Below, piece by piece: positions 13,689-15,515 of a stretch of DNA of 15,515 nt (position 1 is its first letter; each line of letters starts with the position of its first letter). This DNA comes from JAXDLW01 sp046262515. GTDB lineage: Bacteria; Chloroflexota; Dormibacteria; DASZGP01. Under the pieces are notes generated by a model. The model ran no database searches, was not told where the DNA came from, and saw only the letters and a program-made list of their open reading frames with translations. The DNA lies in contig JBHEMP010000121.1 in assembly GCA_046262515.1 (NCBI GenBank), forward strand, positions 1 to 15,515, in the 5' to 3' direction. Both the position numbers and the translations under genes were made by a program.

Positions 13689-15515
13689 CACCGCCCGCCC
13701 CCAACCACGGCCAGCGGGCCGGCGGAGCCGAAGATAAGGGCGAAGACGGCGATCACCACCACCGCGCCGAACAGTCCGACGGCGTAACCCTGCACCCGCC
13801 CGGTCTGGAAGCGCCGGACCCGCTCCGAAAGCGTCGAGTACCCCTCGGCGAGACCGTCGAGGAAGTAATCGATGATGTTCTTATCGAACCACTGGGCGGC
13901 ATGGCCAGTCCCCAGCACCAATCCCCGCACGAACATCGCCTGGTAGATCTCGTCGAAGTAGCCCTTGTTGCGCGACCAGTCATGGGCCCAGGGATACCGC
14001 GCGTTGAAGGCCTGGGCGCTGAAGCGCCGCATCCGGGGGTAATAGAAGGCTGCCGCGACGAGCAGGCCCAGCAGGGCGACGGCGGATGAGACCAGGATGG
14101 CGATGTAGTTGACCGCCTCCACCTCCGGGTGGCGGCCGTAGAAGATGAACTGCCCAAAGCCCTGCTTCATCCCCGGGATCCCCAGCAGGCCCACGACGCA
14201 CGTCACCGCTGCCAGCACGACCAGCGGACCGGTGATGAACCGGCCGGACTCATGGATCTTCTTCGAATCGAAGGCACGCCGGCGCGCGGGCTCCCCGGCG
14301 AAGACCACGAAGAACAGCCGGAACGTGTAGAGCGCGGAGAAGAAGGTGATCAGGATGGCAAACGCGGTGAAGACCGGGTTACCGGTGGCAAAGATCGAGG
14401 CCATGATGCCGTCCTTGGACCAGAACCCCGAGAGTGGCGGCAGCGGGAGACCGGCCGCGGCGATCGAGCCGATGGCAAAAGTCCAGGCCGTGATCTTCAT
14501 CCGGCGCCCCAATCCACCCATCTCCCAGATGTTCTGGGTATGCGCCCCGTGGATGACCGAGCCCGCGCCGAGGAACAGCAGGGCCTTGAACCAGGAGTGC
14601 GTGAAGAGGTGGAAGAGCGCCGCGCTGTAGGCACCGACGCCAAGCCCGAACATCATCAGCCCGAGGTGGCTCAGGGTGGAGTAGGCGACCACCCGCTTGA
14701 TGTCGTCCTGGGCGACGGCCCAGATCGCGGCCATCAGGGAGGTCAGCGCGCCGAGGCAGGCGACCACGACCAGGGAGGTGTGGTTGGCGGCGAAGAGCTG
14801 GTACGCGCGCGCCACCAGGTAGACGCCGGCCGCGACCATGGTGGCGGCGTGGATCAGTGCCGACACAGGTGTCGGGCCCTCCATGGCGTCGGGTAGCCAG
14901 ACATGGAGGGGGAACTGCGCCGATTTCCCGACCGCGCCGCTGAAGACGAGCATGGCCATGATGAAGAGCCCGGCCTGGCTGACCAGCCCCGCGTGGTAGA
15001 GCGGTGCCAGCGCGTAGAAATCGAGGTCAACCGCCCCCCCCATGTGGTTGTGGAAGCGGAAGAAGATGTATGCCACCCCGACGAAGAAGGGGAAGTCGCC
15101 AAGCCGGGTGACGATAAAGGCTTTCTTCGCGGCCGCTGCGGCGGCCGGACGCCTGAAGTAGTGGCCGATCAGCAGGTACGAGCAGACCCCGACCAGTTCC
15201 CATGCGACGTAGGTCTGGAAGTAGTTGGTGCTAACGACGAGCAGCAGCATGGAGAAGGTGAACAGCGAGAGGAAGCCGTAGTAACGCACGAACCCCTCCT
15301 CGCCACGCATGTATTCGAGGGAGTAGAGCTGCACCAGGAGGCTGACGCTGCAGACGACGACCACCATCATTGCGGAGAGTGGGTCGGCCAGGATGCCTAT
15401 CGAGAAATGGACGTCGGAGAACTGCAGGAAGTCGCCGAAGAAGCCGAGCCCGTACTGGACGTGCTCAGGGTGGGCGAGTTCACGGACGAGGGCCAGGATC
15501 GAGATGACGTCGGCG
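13688..15515 (-). CDS. nuoL: NADH-quinone oxidoreductase subunit L, 5' end outside the window
   Basis: NuoL is the distal proton-pumping subunit of complex I and carries the long lateral helix. The frame stays open to the window edge: 48 codons upstream of the ATG at 15370 read continuously and include FSIGILADPLSA, the normal run-in to the first conserved block. The ATG at 15370 is therefore internal, and the true start lies beyond 15515. The visible 608 residues include YVAWELVGVCSYLLIG, the antiporter signature with KSAQFPLHVWLPDAMEGPTPV, SGFWSKDGIM, and the C-terminal lateral-helix region. About 30 or more residues are probably missing, judged from family length. nuoK would be expected next upstream. 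Confidence 0.96.
   Translation of the reverse strand, partial: ADVISILALVRELAHPEHVQYGLGFFGDFLQFSDVHFSIGILADPLSAMMVVVVCSVSLLVQLYSLEYMRGEEGFVRYYGFLSLFTFSMLLLVVSTNYFQTYVAWELVGVCSYLLIGHYFRRPAAAAAAKKAFIVTRLGDFPFFVGVAYIFFRFHNHMGGAVDLDFYALAPLYHAGLVSQAGLFIMAMLVFSGAVGKSAQFPLHVWLPDAMEGPTPVSALIHAATMVAAGVYLVARAYQLFAANHTSLVVVACLGALTSLMAAIWAVAQDDIKRVVAYSTLSHLGLMMFGLGVGAYSAALFHLFTHSWFKALLFLGAGSVIHGAHTQNIWEMGGLGRRMKITAWTFAIGSIAAAGLPLPPLSGFWSKDGIMASIFATGNPVFTAFAILITFFSALYTFRLFFVVFAGEPARRRAFDSKKIHESGRFITGPLVVLAAVTCVVGLLGIPGMKQGFGQFIFYGRHPEVEAVNYIAILVSSAVALLGLLVAAAFYYPRMRRFSAQAFNARYPWAHDWSRNKGYFDEIYQAMFVRGLVLGTGHAAQWFDKNIIDYFLDGLAEGYSTLSERVRRFQTGRVQGYAVGLFGAVVVIAVFALIFGSAGPLAVVGGGR

Overview
The window is a high-GC bacterial chromosome segment on which every supportable gene lies on the minus strand, so the biological reading direction runs from position 15515 to position 1. 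The gene content is housekeeping: respiratory complex I, peptidoglycan and phospholipid synthesis, a sensor kinase, SRP RNA, DNA replication and repair, and the start of a ribosomal RNA operon. High GC, GTG and TTG starts, sparse Shine-Dalgarno sequences and a recurring -10-like box exactly 6 nt before several starts suggest a terrestrial high-GC lineage near Actinomycetota, Chloroflexota or Dormibacterota. The sequence does not fix the phylum, and only about 30 bases of 16S are present.

Layout in transcription order. (1) 15515-10622: nuoL (5' end outside the window), nuoM and nuoN, tightly coupled, forming the three antiporter-like proton-pumping subunits of NADH:quinone oxidoreductase. (2) 10621-10376: a 246-bp spacer holding a 196-bp element bounded by perfect 18-bp inverted repeats, plus a likely promoter. 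(3) 10375-6574: a class A penicillin-binding protein, a CDP-alcohol phosphatidyltransferase-family protein and plsY, joined by 1-bp and 4-bp overlaps as one envelope-building operon. (4) 6522-3467: a secreted or membrane-anchored Pro-rich protein of unknown function and, 2 bp after it, a large membrane sensor histidine kinase with no response regulator in the window. (5) 3459-3193: the long, Alu-domain-containing SRP RNA (ffs), whose -10 box contains the kinase stop codon. (6) 3154-438: dnaX, ybaB and recR. (7) 330-1: an rRNA promoter, a roughly 265-nt pre-rRNA leader and the first about 30 nt of 16S rRNA.

The order ffs-dnaX-ybaB-recR-rrn matches the classic Bacillus arrangement. I see no CRISPR array, tRNA, prophage, insertion sequence, toxin-antitoxin pair or defence system. 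The points most worth a second look are the repeated TAnnnT-N6-start geometry, which suggests leaderless transcripts; the inverted-repeat element upstream of the penicillin-binding protein; the unknown Cys-motif envelope protein coupled to an orphan kinase, with a strong G-quadruplex motif in its template strand; and motif substitutions in DnaX, PlsY and the CDP-alcohol phosphatidyltransferase.
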